Assembly: GCA_030549495.1 (NCBI GenBank) | Contig: JAUIRK010000993.1 | Coordinates: 620,001-684,000, forward strand | DNA length: 64,000 nucleotides | DNA from: Nectonema munidae | Taxonomy: Eukaryota; Nematomorpha; Nectonematoida; Nectonematidae | Direction: 5' to 3' | Part shown: piece after piece, positions 51,501 to 59,258 of the stretch | Layout: each line of letters starts with the position of its first letter | Numbering within the stretch: position 1 is the first letter of the stretch | The notes under the pieces: model-generated | The model's input: only the letters and a program-made list of their open reading frames with translations | Databases searched by the model: none | What the model was told of the DNA's origin: nothing | Made by a program: the position numbers and the translations under genes

Positions 51501-54500
51501 CTGGTTGAGTAGGAATGGGAATCGGTATACCTTGATCTGCAATATGCAAACTTTGGCAGCTTTGCTAGTTGATAAACAATTATGTGTTACTAATTTAGCA
51601 GCTAAACAGGTTTTACTATATTTTTTGGATGGAAATTTTTCTTCTTCACTTTGCAACTCACAAGAAGATTCAGAATCATCAACCGTGATTTTCCTTACTC
51701 TTTTTGATGGATGAATAAAACTTGCTTTAGCTAACTGACTATTTGAGTATCCTTGCTTGCCTTTAGTGTCAAGTTGTAGTTGATAAATTTTTTTATCTTC
51801 TGAACAAAGCCAAACACCTTTTGGTTGAGTGATATCAAATACTTCATTGAAGCAATCTAATTTTTGTTTTTTTTAACAATTTGATATAAAGTTATCAACT
51901 TATCTAACTTAAACAAAATTGCTTGATCTGATAAGTGTGGGAAGTTCAATTTCTCTTTCCATAAGCTTATAATTTCATTTTTTATCACGTTGATTCTTTC
52001 TTTTTTGCTTTAATTGTTTTGGCAAGAAAACGAAAACGACCTATAATATGTGTCTTCAATGGTATTCTGGTAAATTCTTTCAAGGAATACAACTTTTTTT
52101 TTGAGAATATTGAAATTTTATCAAGTTTTCTGTCCACTGATCTTTATTTTTTTAATTGCTTTAAAACTTTTTTTGTGTGACATTTTTTTATTTTCAAATA
52201 TGGAAAATACAGTTCATTTTAATTCTTGAACAAAAAAATTAAAATAAGAAATAAAATAATAAAATAAACTAAATAAAAAAATAAAAATAGTAAGTATAAA
52301 ATTTATAAAAAGTCATTATTTTTGAAAACTTAAATTATATTAAAATTATATATTTATTAATAAAATTTCTAAAAATATCCTGAATTTTTATACATATTTC
52401 GGAAAAATTATATTATTTAAAAATTTTATATTTAAAAAATTTACTTTATATAAAGTTTTTTTATTGTTTTTAGTAGATTTTATATCAAAACTAATTTTGA
52501 TATAAGATATGCTTAACTTTCAGTAAAACTAAACTATACATTGCAATTCATAAAATGACAAAAAAGTCAAATCAAAGACGTGTATGTGTGATCTTTTTTT
52601 TTAAAAAATTCATATAAAGCAGATTTTTATTTATTTAACATAAAAGTTCATAAGCCTACATATCAGGAAAATCAATATTATGAAAAAAATAAAAAGTTAT
52701 AACCCTAGTGTACACATTTCATGTTACTTTTTCCCATATATATATATATATATACAGTCGCATATTTAAAAAATTCTTCGAGTATCACAGTAAAAAATAA
52801 AAACCCTTTTTGAGAGAAAGCATAACTACAAATGTTTTTCCCTAACTTTGTCGTATGCTTGTATGCTATAAGAAACGCATTCTACAGTTTGATTGATTGA
52901 AGTGATATTTTATACAATTCGCTTCCTCTTCCCAATATAAATACTGCATTTTATGGGCTTTTGTATGTGCTTGCAGTAAATAAATCGCTTGTGTAAATAC
53001 TAGTAGGTAAAAAGAATTACATATCAAGAATCCAAAACATCAAATAAAACCATCCTACTTTTTAGGCTCTTTTTCAACTAATCGAAGATGAGGTTTTTGT
53101 TTGCTACATAAAAAAAGACTTGGAAGTGGTTCAGGTATGTCAATTTATTCTTATCTCGGAATTTTATCTTGAATTTTTATTCATGTTTTTTTTTGCATTT
53201 CTTACTTTTTTGCTCTCACACGACAATTGAGAGGCAATATTTTTGTTGCACGATTCTGAACACTGTAAAATACAATAATAAAAATACAAAAATGGTGAAA
53301 GAAGATTCTTTTTGAAGCCCCTCCGTAACTCACTTTTGAATCTATTAAAAAAATACTATCACACTTCGAAGGAACAAATTTTGCATGAATGTACATTATT
53401 AAATTTGACATATTGCGTAATAGTGAATGGAGTCGTACGGTATTGATGATCGAGTCGTTCTGAGTTCCATTCTTGGTTGTGAATTTGCGATCTGTACAAT
53501 ATGCTTCAATTCAAAACCCAGATTAAAAATGTGAAACTCAAACAGTGTTCAAATGTTGACATTTTGAAAGTCACAGCCTTATAAAGTTGTGACGAATTCA
53601 AAAAAAAGTATTTTTAACCAGTCAAATCGAAGGACACACAATATGGGAAATAACCCGCATATTTAAAGACACTCGCACATATTTATATTTGCACATTCAT
53701 ATGGTAATGGTAATGGTACCGTAGGGTGTTTTCATCGAAAAGGCACAATTGCGCCGCTTGTATCGAACTATGAGGGCAGTGAGATACTCATACACATTTG
53801 TACAAAATATTGGCTCATAGTAGAAATTGATCTTGGTGTCCCTTGTTAGTGTTTTTGCCCTAGAAGGACCCCTAATCCTGGATCTAACATTCTAGCAAAT
53901 AGAATAGTTAACTAGTTATTTATTTACTTTTCTAGTTAATTATTTAAGTATCTAATTGGATTACCAATTACCATATATTATTTATTGTTTAAATTAGCTA
54001 ATCTATGCTCTAATTCATCAATATTTATTACATCTTATTTATCAAATTAAATGCCGTATAGCTCATTAACTTGATACAACAAAAACAAATTCTTATACAA
54101 ATGAAAAAATTTTGTTTACTAGAAAAGAAAAAGTTATATCTATAGCATAAGCAGAGTGTTCAAGTTTGTTTGATATTTTAAAGTCTGCATTTTGTGTTCG
54201 ATGTGTTAGTAGAGTGCCTTTTTTGAAGATAAAATTAAAATGCTCAAAGATCCGACCTATAGACCGGTAGAGTGACGTATTCATATTTTAAGGAAGAGGG
54301 GAAAGGCTTTAAAAAATAATCATTATAACTAGATGACTATTATTATTGAAGATGGACTTTTAAAAGGTTATTCTTATTACATAAAATTTCTAATATATAT
54401 AGATTAGAGATGGAAAAATAACCAATTTCAAATAAACCGCAAGTCAAAAAAATATAAAAATTTCATTTTAAGAAAAGGGCCAAATTTACAGCTTTTTGCA

Positions 54501-57500
54501 GTAGAACCTACGTTTTAGGTACCCTGATTTTACGTTCACTGGATTTTACTTCCTCGCCAAATGATCGATGACGTTCTTTCTTTGTGATTTTATGTATTAA
54601 AGAGTTTATAAAGGTTAATAAATTATTGTCTTTCAGTTTTATTTCACTATGAGTAATTTAAATAACGCTAATTAGATCGCAAAACTAAAAAATAAAAAAA
54701 AAGAAATCTTCAAAACAAAAGGCCCTTTTCAGGGCCAACAAATTCGAAAGAGAATGAATAAAGTAGTTTTTCCTTATTTTAAAATTATTTTCCCCTCTGC
54801 ATGCATCATTAAAATAGCAAATTAACCGGCGCCTTTTCCTAGAGCAGACTAAGTTGAGTATAATTGATGAATAATACACATACACTGATATTTTTATTTA
54901 AGACTTTATTATGAAAACAGCTCAACTTCAGGGATGATCATCCAACTTCACTGTAGTAGTCTTCTTTAGCTGTCATAGTCCCTCACGTCGTACACGGTAT
55001 GACCATTTGTGATCCAGGCTAGGATTTTCGTGTTGTATGTCAATTTAAAGGTCAACCTGGATTTTACGAATCCTACGTTTTACGTCCACCGTTCGGTCCC
55101 GTGCCGTACGTAAAACATAGGTTCTAGTGTATAATGTATCCCTTTTTAAAATTCTATTTTGTCATTTTGCAATTCTATTGTGGCCTTTTGGAAATTCTAT
55201 TTCAAACAATACTCTATTATTTAGACAAAGTTGCAAATAGTTAAAATAGAATTTCAAAAAGGCAAAATAAAATTGCAAAATGACAAAATAGATTTGCAAA
55301 ACGACAAATTAGAATTGCAAAAAGGCAAAATAGAATTGCAAAAGGACAAAAATGGAACTAAAATTGGTATACACTCCACTCAACAGTTCGTTTCGTCAAC
55401 ATAATCTTATTTCTTCCTTTTATCTTGTCCATATCATCAGTGCTTTCTTTTCTCATTCTTTTTACGCGTGTCTTCTCCACTTTTCCATGATAATCTTATT
55501 TAATCTCTTTTCCTGATTCCCATAGGGGACATAAATATATTACGTAACGCAAATTTTGGAAATTTTAATTTCCCTTTCTTCCCATACAATGCATGATGAG
55601 TATAACATTTGCAGTCCAACGCTGATTTGACTATTTAAATGTGATCCTCAATTTGCATAATAGCTGACAAGTGTTCGGCCAATTTCTAAATAGGCCTTAA
55701 CCCATTAACGACCAATGTTCCTATTTTGGAACATAAGTAATTTCATCTTCGTCTGCTTTTTTCAATGATTTTGAATATAAATCGTCTGCGTTTTTTTAGA
55801 TATCGTCTGCTTTGCTTGGTCTTAAATGGGTTAAGTACCATAGAAATCAGACGATATCTTAAAAAAACGCAGACGATTTATATTCAAAGTCATTGAAAAA
55901 AGCAGACCAAAATGAAATTACTTATGTTCCCAAATGGGAGCATTGGAACTTAATGGGTTAATGTGTAAAATTTCCTCTTGTCTTCGTTAGGATTAGTGTG
56001 GAATTGGCATTAGTATTAGAGAAAGTGCTAGTTTTCGTTTTAAGGTTAAGTTTAGTGTTGGCGCAATCGCACATACATACATACATACATTTACATATAC
56101 ATTTTGAAACTAATTTTCCTATTTATTTGTATTAATACACGCCTGACACGAAAAAACATTTAGGCATATGAAATTGATTGATTTCTTTGTTACATATTTA
56201 CACCATCGGCCCGTAACACTTTTAAAATTTCAATAATAAATTTTACTTAGAAAGTTTACAATTTTTTACGATGCCTCCTACTCCTCACTTAAGATTGCAT
56301 AACCCTGTCCAACAACCCTTCCACATTTACTAAAGCGGTACGTATAATATCTATGTCGTCCCCATATCATTTCTATTATCTCCGTGTTTGTTAATGAGAT
56401 TATTTGATATTCCTTGCATCTGTCTCCCAAGATTAAAGTATCATGGATTGTCTTCATCAAGAAGGCACACTTGTATATCTTTGCATTCAACTATTAGCAA
56501 GTAATGACTGCTGATACTGAGTTCGAACACAAGACCTTGTAATATCAAAGCGATGCATTTAGCCAAACTTACGCCTCATATTTGTTGCTTCTCTTATTTG
56601 TAGTATTCTTTTGAATACAATCTTTTATCTTCTTTTAACATTAAATTCATTATATTTTTCTTCTTTTTCACATCACGGCAAAAATCCACTGTTGCAATTA
56701 AAAAAAATTATATTGCCGTTTTTCCTTTTTTTTAATATATTATTTCTGAATTTTTTTTAAAATATCACTAAAGCAAAAATTTCAAGAATAAGTATATGCG
56801 AATCAGTGCAATTCATTTACCACTATATAATACTATTTTCCCATCTTTGCGTAGTCACTTTTGGATGATGTTCAAGTTGAGTATGGAAAAGTGGTAGGGA
56901 AGCCCGTGAAGATCAACCTTGTACAAGATTATTTCCTTTCTGAAAGCTGGTACTTCCCTTCTATACTTCTTTCCTTTTAACAGCCTTCCTGACAACTTGT
57001 GTTCAACAACTTTTGTTCGGGGATTATCTGTGGTGTGTTGTAAAACAAATTTTAGCAACCAGAACTGGTTGTATCTATATGTAACAATTGGAACTAGAGC
57101 TGGAACCACTCAAATAAAAAGGCATGACCGGATAAAATTCTCCATATCGCAAAATCCGTCATAATAAAATCCCTCAGGGATAACTTTTTTTGAATTATTT
57201 TGACAACAAAGAAACTTCATTGAATATACGTAACATTTATTTTTAAACCCTAAATTAAAAACAGCCCCTCTAAACAAATCTAAATAATCTTCTTATTGAT
57301 ACTTTTGTTGAATTGATAAAAAAATTGTATATTAAATTTTAAAATTTTCGATTTTTCAGGCCTTTCAAACGGTCTCAAAATTATTACTTCCCATATATCA
57401 ACAAATATACAAGTACTAGCCGGTCCCGTTGTCTTTCGAGCGAAGCGATCCCCTAAACTACGGTACCGGCTAGTATATATATATCGCCTCTCCGAGTCCT

Positions 57501-58975
57501 CTTATCTAAAACAGGGAATACTCTTTTTCCCTTTGAATAATTTTCTATTATTTTTTGAGCATTTAAACAAAAAAATTCTATCGTAAATCATTTCTTTTGA
57601 TATCCATGTCTCTACTATTTTTATTTTTTATCATGCAATTATATTCAAGGGTACAACTTGACTACAATTTTTCAACAAAAATAATGCCGTAAATGAGTAT
57701 AAAATTTACTCATTTTATTATTTCTTTTTCCACTTTAAGAAAGAAAGTGCTCATTATTTATTGTCTTTGCTTCCAGCTGAACTAAATTTTCTCTAACTAG
57801 CTGCACTAGTAGCCATAACAAAATATCCTTTTCAACGATCTTTCAAAGAGATACAAACATTTTGATTGAGATTTATACAAATCAAGTACTATATCATTGC
57901 ATGTATCTAAAAATTATTCATCCGCTCCGTGTAGGAGCCTTTATTAAAATTCTTTTTCTAGTATACAATGTGACTTTGAACATTTCTTTTGTTCCTGCCA
58001 ATGTTGGAGAGTCGTAATCATTAAATTTTACATATCCCATATTACAAGAATCTAATTGAAAGAAGAAGAAATTTATTTACAAGTTCAAATAAGAATAGCT
58101 TTTGGTTATAATATCACAAATGATAGGCTTGAAAGATCACTGGACAATGATGGGTAGGCAAAAGGACGAGTCCACTTAGATGCTCTACCAAATATAATAT
58201 TGATGATTCATTTGTTTAAATGTTTGTATTTGGATATAAATAAACGAGAAATCCATAATTATGAATAATATGTGTGTGGTTAAAAAATATATAAAACAAT
58301 AATTACATTAAATTACGCCTTGAACTACCAAACTTGGACTATAACGATTTCTTCCAGACTTAGTATGTTCTATAGTATATAGATTGCTTTGAAGATTGAA
58401 GTTTAAATAATGGGAATAGCCATTCATGGTTTCAATTTACTTAAAACCACTTTAGTTTCGAAGAGCATTGTCAAGTTCTAAAATAAAGATGTAATAATAT
58501 AAACAAACAATATAAGCGAAGATGAATGCATATCAATTAAAACTAATTAATTTTTTTATATCAGAATACAGTTCATAATAATAAAAGAATACGCGCCAAA
58601 TTTTTTTGAATATTGCGATTCGCATTCGGTTATCTGTAGATTGGAATCAGAGTTGGATTTTTGTAAGCACTTAGAGTGGGAGGTGGATGTACCCGCTGAC
58701 TCTGTAACAACCGTGCGTTCTGCTTACAAGAATAACGTTTGAAAGTTTTAAAAACTTTTCTTATTTAGCTTAATTTATTTTCAGTTGTGGAGGCGTAGAA
58801 GTCGGTATAAAAAATCAAAAAATCAAATGTTCAAATACTCTGGAGAAAAGATTGAAAAATGCGTTTCATCTCGTAAGAACTTTTCATACTCTCCTCCTTT
58901 TTATACTCTTTCTTTTCCATGTTTGACCCTTTAGCGCAAGAAGTGAAGGACAAAATCTATGAACAGGTGTCGTAA
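33518..58975 (+). CDS. ATP6V1E: V-ATPase subunit E-like gene (partial; divergent paralogue or decaying copy)
   Basis: Eight exons in order match subunit E of the vacuolar proton pump (about 226 residues), which forms the peripheral stalk with subunit G. The N-terminal half is well conserved ([30 protein letters not shown]). The later part diverges but keeps [25 protein letters not shown] and [12 protein letters not shown]. Exons 2-6 join in frame at GT-AG sites. Exon 1 (about 11 residues) and a short piece between exons 6 and 7 were not found. Canonical splicing of exons 7-8-9 stays open, but exon 8 is then read one base out of the conserved frame. The introns total over 24 kb and are full of mobile elements. 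I take it as a paralogue that is losing constraint or is already a pseudogene; an assembly error is the alternative. Confidence 0.8.
34360..34470 (-). mobile_element. Repeat terminus with CCGGGACGTATGG
   Basis: In reverse this reads TAGACTTACCATACGTCCCG followed by GGTTTAGCCGGGAG. It is a terminal motif of a widespread class of non-autonomous repeats known to me by sight. The other end was not found. Confidence 0.35.
34700..35260 (-). pseudogene. hAT transposase C-terminal fragment (ZBED-like)
   Basis: The minus-strand ORF 34891-35193 contains [18 protein letters not shown] and a charged tail, resembling the segment before the dimerisation domain of hAT transposases. A shifted frame downstream reads [12 protein letters not shown], then YPSIKEIF and [13 protein letters not shown], the hAT C-terminal dimerisation motif. 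The N-terminal zinc finger and catalytic core are absent. It lies in intron 2 of the V-ATPase E-like gene, in the opposite orientation. Confidence 0.8.
35555..35807. repeat. 253-bp direct repeat, copy 1
   Basis: Near-identical to 36942-37194, with a few substitutions and single-base indels. Shared words include GGATTAAGCACCAATTAAAA and TTGACATACATTTATTCCAG. A short third piece (TTCAAATTTAAATG...CATCACTGACCAAA) occurs near 39519. Identity unknown; both copies lie in intron 2. Confidence 0.9.
36511..36639. mobile_element. piggyBac-type MITE
   Basis: Begins CCCGTTATCGGCCAG after TTAA (36507-36510) and ends GGTCGATAACCA before TTAA (36640-36643). The internal sequence ATAATCAGACGATATCTTATG is shared with the copy at 59259. 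Confidence 0.8.
36942..37194. repeat. 253-bp direct repeat, copy 2
   Basis: Partner of 35555-35807, in the same orientation and about 1.39 kb downstream. Confidence 0.9.
37223..37415. mobile_element. Small foldback MITE
   Basis: A 193-bp unit begins AGGATAGTATGACAATTCTT and ends with its reverse complement. The arms are about 70 bp long and include GGAATATTTCGGCTCTACGA. No target duplication is clear. Confidence 0.8.
37417..37500. mobile_element. hAT-like terminus GATGCACCGAT
   Basis: CTAGCGATGCACCGATCCC followed by CCGATTAC-type words is the layout of a common hAT-type end ('TAGxGATGCACCGAT'). Its opposite end may be near 38470-38495 (GATGCCGATCTAATCGG), but that is uncertain. Confidence 0.35.
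37967..38403 (-). mobile_element. pogo/Tigger-type element, truncated
   Basis: The left end follows TA and reads CAGTAGACCCTCCTTAAGC. The right part (CCGATATCCGAGTTAACGAG) is its inverted partner but stops before the terminal CTACTG. The minus-strand ORF 38033-38230 encodes [20 protein letters not shown] and [20 protein letters not shown], the N-terminal helix-turn-helix of pogo transposases. No catalytic domain remains. Confidence 0.8.
38718..38827 (+). CDS. ATP6V1E: V-ATPase E-like exon 3
   Basis: Encodes [20 protein letters not shown] and [12 protein letters not shown], the most conserved stalk segment of subunit E. The acceptor is TTGTTAG and the donor GTAAGT. It ends after two bases of a codon that exon 4 completes as ATC (Ile). 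Confidence 0.95.
40732..40922 (+). CDS. Possible unassigned exon in intron 3
   Basis: After an acceptor-like TTTTGTTTCAG there is a 63-codon open frame reading [20 protein letters not shown] and later [11 protein letters not shown], ending in TGA. The composition is protein-like and less AT-biased than the surroundings. It does not fit the phase of V-ATPase E exons 3 and 4, and I do not recognise it. It may be an alternative terminal exon or part of a mobile-element gene. Confidence 0.25.
40945..41011 (+). CDS. ATP6V1E: V-ATPase E-like exon 4
   Basis: Encodes (I)[19 protein letters not shown], matching 'IQSSNMLNQARLKVLKARDD'. The acceptor is CTAAATAG and the donor GTACAC. It enters after two codon bases from exon 3 and leaves in phase 0. 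Confidence 0.95.
41094..41183 (+). CDS. ATP6V1E: V-ATPase E-like exon 5
   Basis: Encodes [20 protein letters not shown] and VVKNLLLE, matching the 'LxxAxxRLxxxxxxxxxYxxLL' helix of subunit E. The acceptor is TTTTGTAG. The donor GTTTTT is weak. Phase 0 at both ends. Confidence 0.9.
41967..42289 (-). mobile_element. hAT-type MITE, family 'GGTCGGCAAA', copy 2
   Basis: A 323-bp unit with ends CAGGGATCGGCAAA and TAGCCGACCCCTG, flanked by the exact 8-bp duplication GTCTAGAG (41959-41966 and 42290-42297). It is a reverse-orientation relative of 1084-1407. It abuts the C-terminal end of the piggyBac remnant that follows. Confidence 0.9.
42290..43140 (-). pseudogene. piggyBac-type (PGBD) transposase remnant
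   Basis: The minus-strand ORF at 42276-42809 reads [20 protein letters not shown] and [14 protein letters not shown] near its end. These are the 'NxxKxGVDxxDxMxxxYxxxRxxRRWxxxxFxxxLDI' block of piggyBac transposases. Upstream, about 42900-43130 reads [34 protein letters not shown] and GHYGLKCF, the conserved pre-catalytic and first catalytic Asp region (TIDEQL). At least one frame break and a stop separate the parts, and no complete ORF remains. Terminal repeats and TTAA sites were not found. Confidence 0.85.
43360..43799 (-). pseudogene. Spliced repeat-family gene fragment ('CYICG...WREPKDH...CYFCL')
   Basis: The minus strand begins [18 protein letters not shown], then in a shifted frame [40 protein letters not shown] and TDIKG. 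A GT-AG interval of 55 bp (43448-43502) then joins it in frame to [16 protein letters not shown]. Paired Cys residues suggest zinc-binding units. I recognise this as a repeated gene family of invertebrate genomes carried by mobile elements, but cannot name its superfamily. One frameshift lies near the start. Confidence 0.55.
43890..43914. repeat. 25-bp direct repeat, left copy
   Basis: TCTGGCAAGACCTCCGGGGA plus five more bases recurs exactly at 47130-47154. The two copies bracket a 3.2-kb block of tandem and inverted repeats. Confidence 0.9.
44441..45104. repeat. Tandem duplication, 347-bp unit
   Basis: Two units, 44441-44787 and 44788-45104, start TATACTCTTTGTGG and share GCTTTTATGTGAGGTCAGTC and TTTTTATGGGTCAGTAGTA. 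They differ by scattered changes. A partial third copy of the unit end lies at 46039-46137. Confidence 0.88.
45105..45632. repeat. Tandem duplication, 264-bp unit, near-identical
   Basis: The units 45105-45368 and 45369-45632 differ at only a few positions. Each contains CGAAGGGCATTCGTTATATT and ACACATGTTGCATTACGCGT. The close identity points to a recent event or to gene conversion. Confidence 0.93.
46388..46526. repeat. Inverted repeat arms (left side)
   Basis: Blocks 46388-46462 and 46487-46526 recur in reverse at about 47003-47077 and 47096-47130. Their arrangement means this is not a simple foldback. Shared words include CAAATTGCAAAGTATAGGTA and ATGAACAGAAAGTTTGATAT. Confidence 0.8.
46659..46826. 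repeat. 28-bp minisatellite, 6 units
   Basis: Six head-to-tail units are built on ATCTCCAACCTGTATACTAC plus GATGATTC. Two further units lie at about 46947-47004. There is no spacer between units. Confidence 0.92.
47003..47130. repeat. Inverted repeat arms (right side)
   Basis: Partner blocks of 46388-46526. The arm ends exactly where the right 25-bp direct repeat begins. Confidence 0.8.
47130..47154. repeat. 25-bp direct repeat, right copy
   Basis: Exact copy of 43890-43914. Confidence 0.9.
47360..47717 (-). other. Unrecognised lysine-rich ORF
   Basis: The minus-strand ORF 47466-47717 reads [20 protein letters not shown] and is rich in Lys, Asn and Ser. A shifted frame just downstream reads [20 protein letters not shown], which looks helical and coiled-coil-like. 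It could be part of a mobile-element protein; nothing firm can be said. Confidence 0.25.
47835..48320 (+). mobile_element. LINE fragment, C-terminal end of a CR1/Jockey-type RT
   Basis: The plus strand reads [20 protein letters not shown], the 'LYxSLVRPxLEYASxVW' block that follows the RT domain, then NIKKIEKV. The ORF 48063-48320 carries [20 protein letters not shown] and KLDIFW, matching the 'WNxLPxEVVxAxSxxxFKxxLDxxW' end of such ORFs. Stops and frame changes lie between the pieces. Confidence 0.75.
48801..49720 (-). pseudogene. Transposase-like gene, copy 1 (degraded)
   Basis: Minus-strand readings in order are [65 protein letters not shown] and, at the end (48801-48983), [17 protein letters not shown]. 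Each block has a counterpart in copy 2, in the same order. Several stops and frame changes break it. Confidence 0.75.
49950..51260 (-). pseudogene. Transposase-like gene, copy 2 (degraded, best preserved)
   Basis: The N-terminal part, from about 51,258, reads [20 protein letters not shown], later [16 protein letters not shown]. The middle reads [20 protein letters not shown], then ORF 50331-50759 with [45 protein letters not shown] and [11 protein letters not shown]. The end near 50,000 reads [19 protein letters not shown] infer an RNase H-like transposase from the two Asp motifs and the CxHH block; a final catalytic Glu could not be placed. Stops are present in the N-terminal third. Confidence 0.75.
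51420..52170 (-). pseudogene. Transposase-like gene, N-terminal piece of a further copy
   Basis: The minus-strand reading [20 protein letters not shown], then [14 protein letters not shown], parallels [20 protein letters not shown], then [16 protein letters not shown] of copy 2. It continues with [18 protein letters not shown]. It may be the N-terminus of copy 1 split off by rearrangement, or a third copy. Confidence 0.6.
52736..52756. repeat. (TA)n microsatellite
   Basis: About ten TA units just outside the right end of the 4.1-kb transposon. Confidence 0.9.
53066..53134 (+). CDS. ATP6V1E: V-ATPase E-like exon 6
   Basis: Encodes [20 protein letters not shown] then VVQ, matching '[23 protein letters not shown]', with exon limits as in animal relatives. 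The acceptor is CTTTTTAG and the donor GTATGT; phase 0 at both ends. It is 11.9 kb from exon 5. Confidence 0.92.
53702..53800 (-). mobile_element. tRNA-derived SINE, copy 2 (3' part)
   Basis: In reverse it carries GGCGCAATTGTGCCTTTTCG, ATGAAAACACC and a GGTACCATTACC tail, as in copy 1. The tRNA-like head is missing. Confidence 0.65.
53801..54498. other. Intron 6 sequence, nothing recognised
   Basis: AT-rich. The expected coding segment between exons 6 and 7 was searched for and not found. Confidence 0.35.
54499..55129. mobile_element. pogo-like MITE
   Basis: The left end CAGTAGAACCTACGTTTTAG and the reverse complement of the right end, CACTAGAACCTATGTTTTAC, enclose about 631 bp. Inner repeats of TACGTTTTACGT-like words occur at the right side. 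The right flank starts TA; the left flank is TG, so the TA duplication is not preserved. Confidence 0.65.
55145..55352. repeat. Minisatellite with inverted halves (AATTGCAAAA)
   Basis: The right part has about five units of roughly 20 bp (GGCAAAATAGAATTGCAAAA). The left part carries two or three units in the opposite orientation (CATTTTGCAATTCTATT). The two halves could pair as a hairpin. Confidence 0.8.
55701..55957. mobile_element. piggyBac-type MITE, palindromic dimer
   Basis: Flanked by TTAA on both sides (55697-55700, 55958-55961), with ends CCCATTAACGACCAATGTTC and, reversed, CCCATTAAGTTCCAATGCTC. A further TTAAATGGGTTAAG lies in the centre. The second half is a reverse copy of the first, sharing AACGCAGACGATTTATATTC. 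Confidence 0.85.
56072..56094. repeat. (ACAT)n microsatellite
   Basis: About five CATA units. Confidence 0.85.
56438..56582 (-). mobile_element. tRNA-derived SINE, copy 3
   Basis: The reverse strand starts GAGGCGTAAGTTTGGCTAAA with a B-box-like GTGTTCGAACTC and ends with AGTGTGCCTTCTTGATGAAG, comparable to copy 1. It is more diverged than the others. Confidence 0.55.
56583..58640. other. Intron 6 sequence, one hairpin repeat only
   Basis: Apart from the hairpin at 57415-57476 I recognise nothing. The minus-strand ORF 56855-57109 has no known domain. Confidence 0.3.
57415..57476. repeat. Short hairpin repeat, CTAGCCGGT arms
   Basis: ACTAGCCGGTCCCGT faces ACGGTACCGGCTAGT across a short loop, making a 62-bp near-palindrome that is GC-rich for this region. 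It may be an isolated end of a mobile element. Confidence 0.65.
58641..58703 (+). CDS. ATP6V1E: V-ATPase E-like exon 7 (start uncertain)
   Basis: The frame reads [20 protein letters not shown] then S, which I align with the 'VELFIDEKDFLSADT' region. The donor is GTAACA after TCT. The acceptor is either CTGTAG at 58639, which does not fit the phase of exon 6, or the in-phase ATCAGAG ending at 58652. About 10-15 expected residues upstream are missing. Identity is weaker than for the other exons. Confidence 0.5.
58785..58872 (+). CDS. ATP6V1E: V-ATPase E-like exon 8 (88 bp, conserved frame out of phase)
   Basis: The conserved frame reads [20 protein letters not shown] then KRLKNAFHL, a clear match to 'CGGVELLALNGRIKVPNTLESRLDLI'. 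The acceptor is ATTTTCAG and the donor GTAAGA. The 88-bp length leaves one base over. Canonical joining to exon 7 shifts reading by one base, yet that shifted frame also has no stop. Confidence 0.85.
58935..58975 (+). CDS. ATP6V1E: V-ATPase E-like exon 9 (terminal)
   Basis: Encodes [12 protein letters not shown] and TAA, matching the 'PEIRNALFG' end of subunit E but stopping earlier. The acceptor is CCCTTTAG. With exon 8 spliced canonically it is entered in the expected frame; with exon 8 in its conserved frame it would be one base off. Confidence 0.7.
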
Positions 58976-59087
58976 AAATTTCGAATTAACAAAAGCTCTG
59001 ATCAAGAAATCCACTTCAACAAAAGTCCATATCTAATCATATATAACCCTGAGCTTATAAAAAGAGCATATATGTATACATCTCAAG

Positions 59088-59157
59088 GGAGTTCTAGCTA
59101 GGGGGTCAAAACTGATTTCAGCGAGGAGCGGCTAAGCTCGGCCCCCTATAGCACTCC
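59088..59157. repeat. Short hairpin repeat
   Basis: GGAGTTCTAGCTAGGGGGTC faces GGCCCCCTATAGCACTCC as an imperfect inverted repeat, with a CG-containing loop. Confidence 0.55.
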
Positions 59158-59258
59158 AATTAACGGTCCTCATTGAGATAAGCCTCAAAGTTAAATTTTT
59201 AACAAATATCCGTAAAGGAATTTTGAGGAGTATTTTAAAAATAGGAAAATCATATTAA

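Larger units (their letters stand above)
48591..52717 (-). mobile_element. 4.1-kb DNA transposon with perfect 27-bp inverted ends
   Basis: The ends begin ATGTGTACACTAGGGTTATA and are identical over 27 bp in inverse orientation. The true boundary could instead be CACTAGGG with a flanking TA (48596-48597, 52711-52712), or CTAGGG with a palindromic TGTACA. Inside, on the minus strand, are at least two tandem degraded copies of one transposase-like gene and the N-terminal part of another. Their motifs (first Asp in FDGK, second in ISDxxxxN, then CQHH) resemble the RNase H-fold and Cys-His features of hAT-like transposases. I could not assign a superfamily with certainty. It sits in intron 5 of the V-ATPase E-like gene. 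Confidence 0.8.

Noticed and set aside
56855-57109. Opposing ORFs of 81-84 codons
   Set aside because: No domain, no conserved motif, inside an intron.
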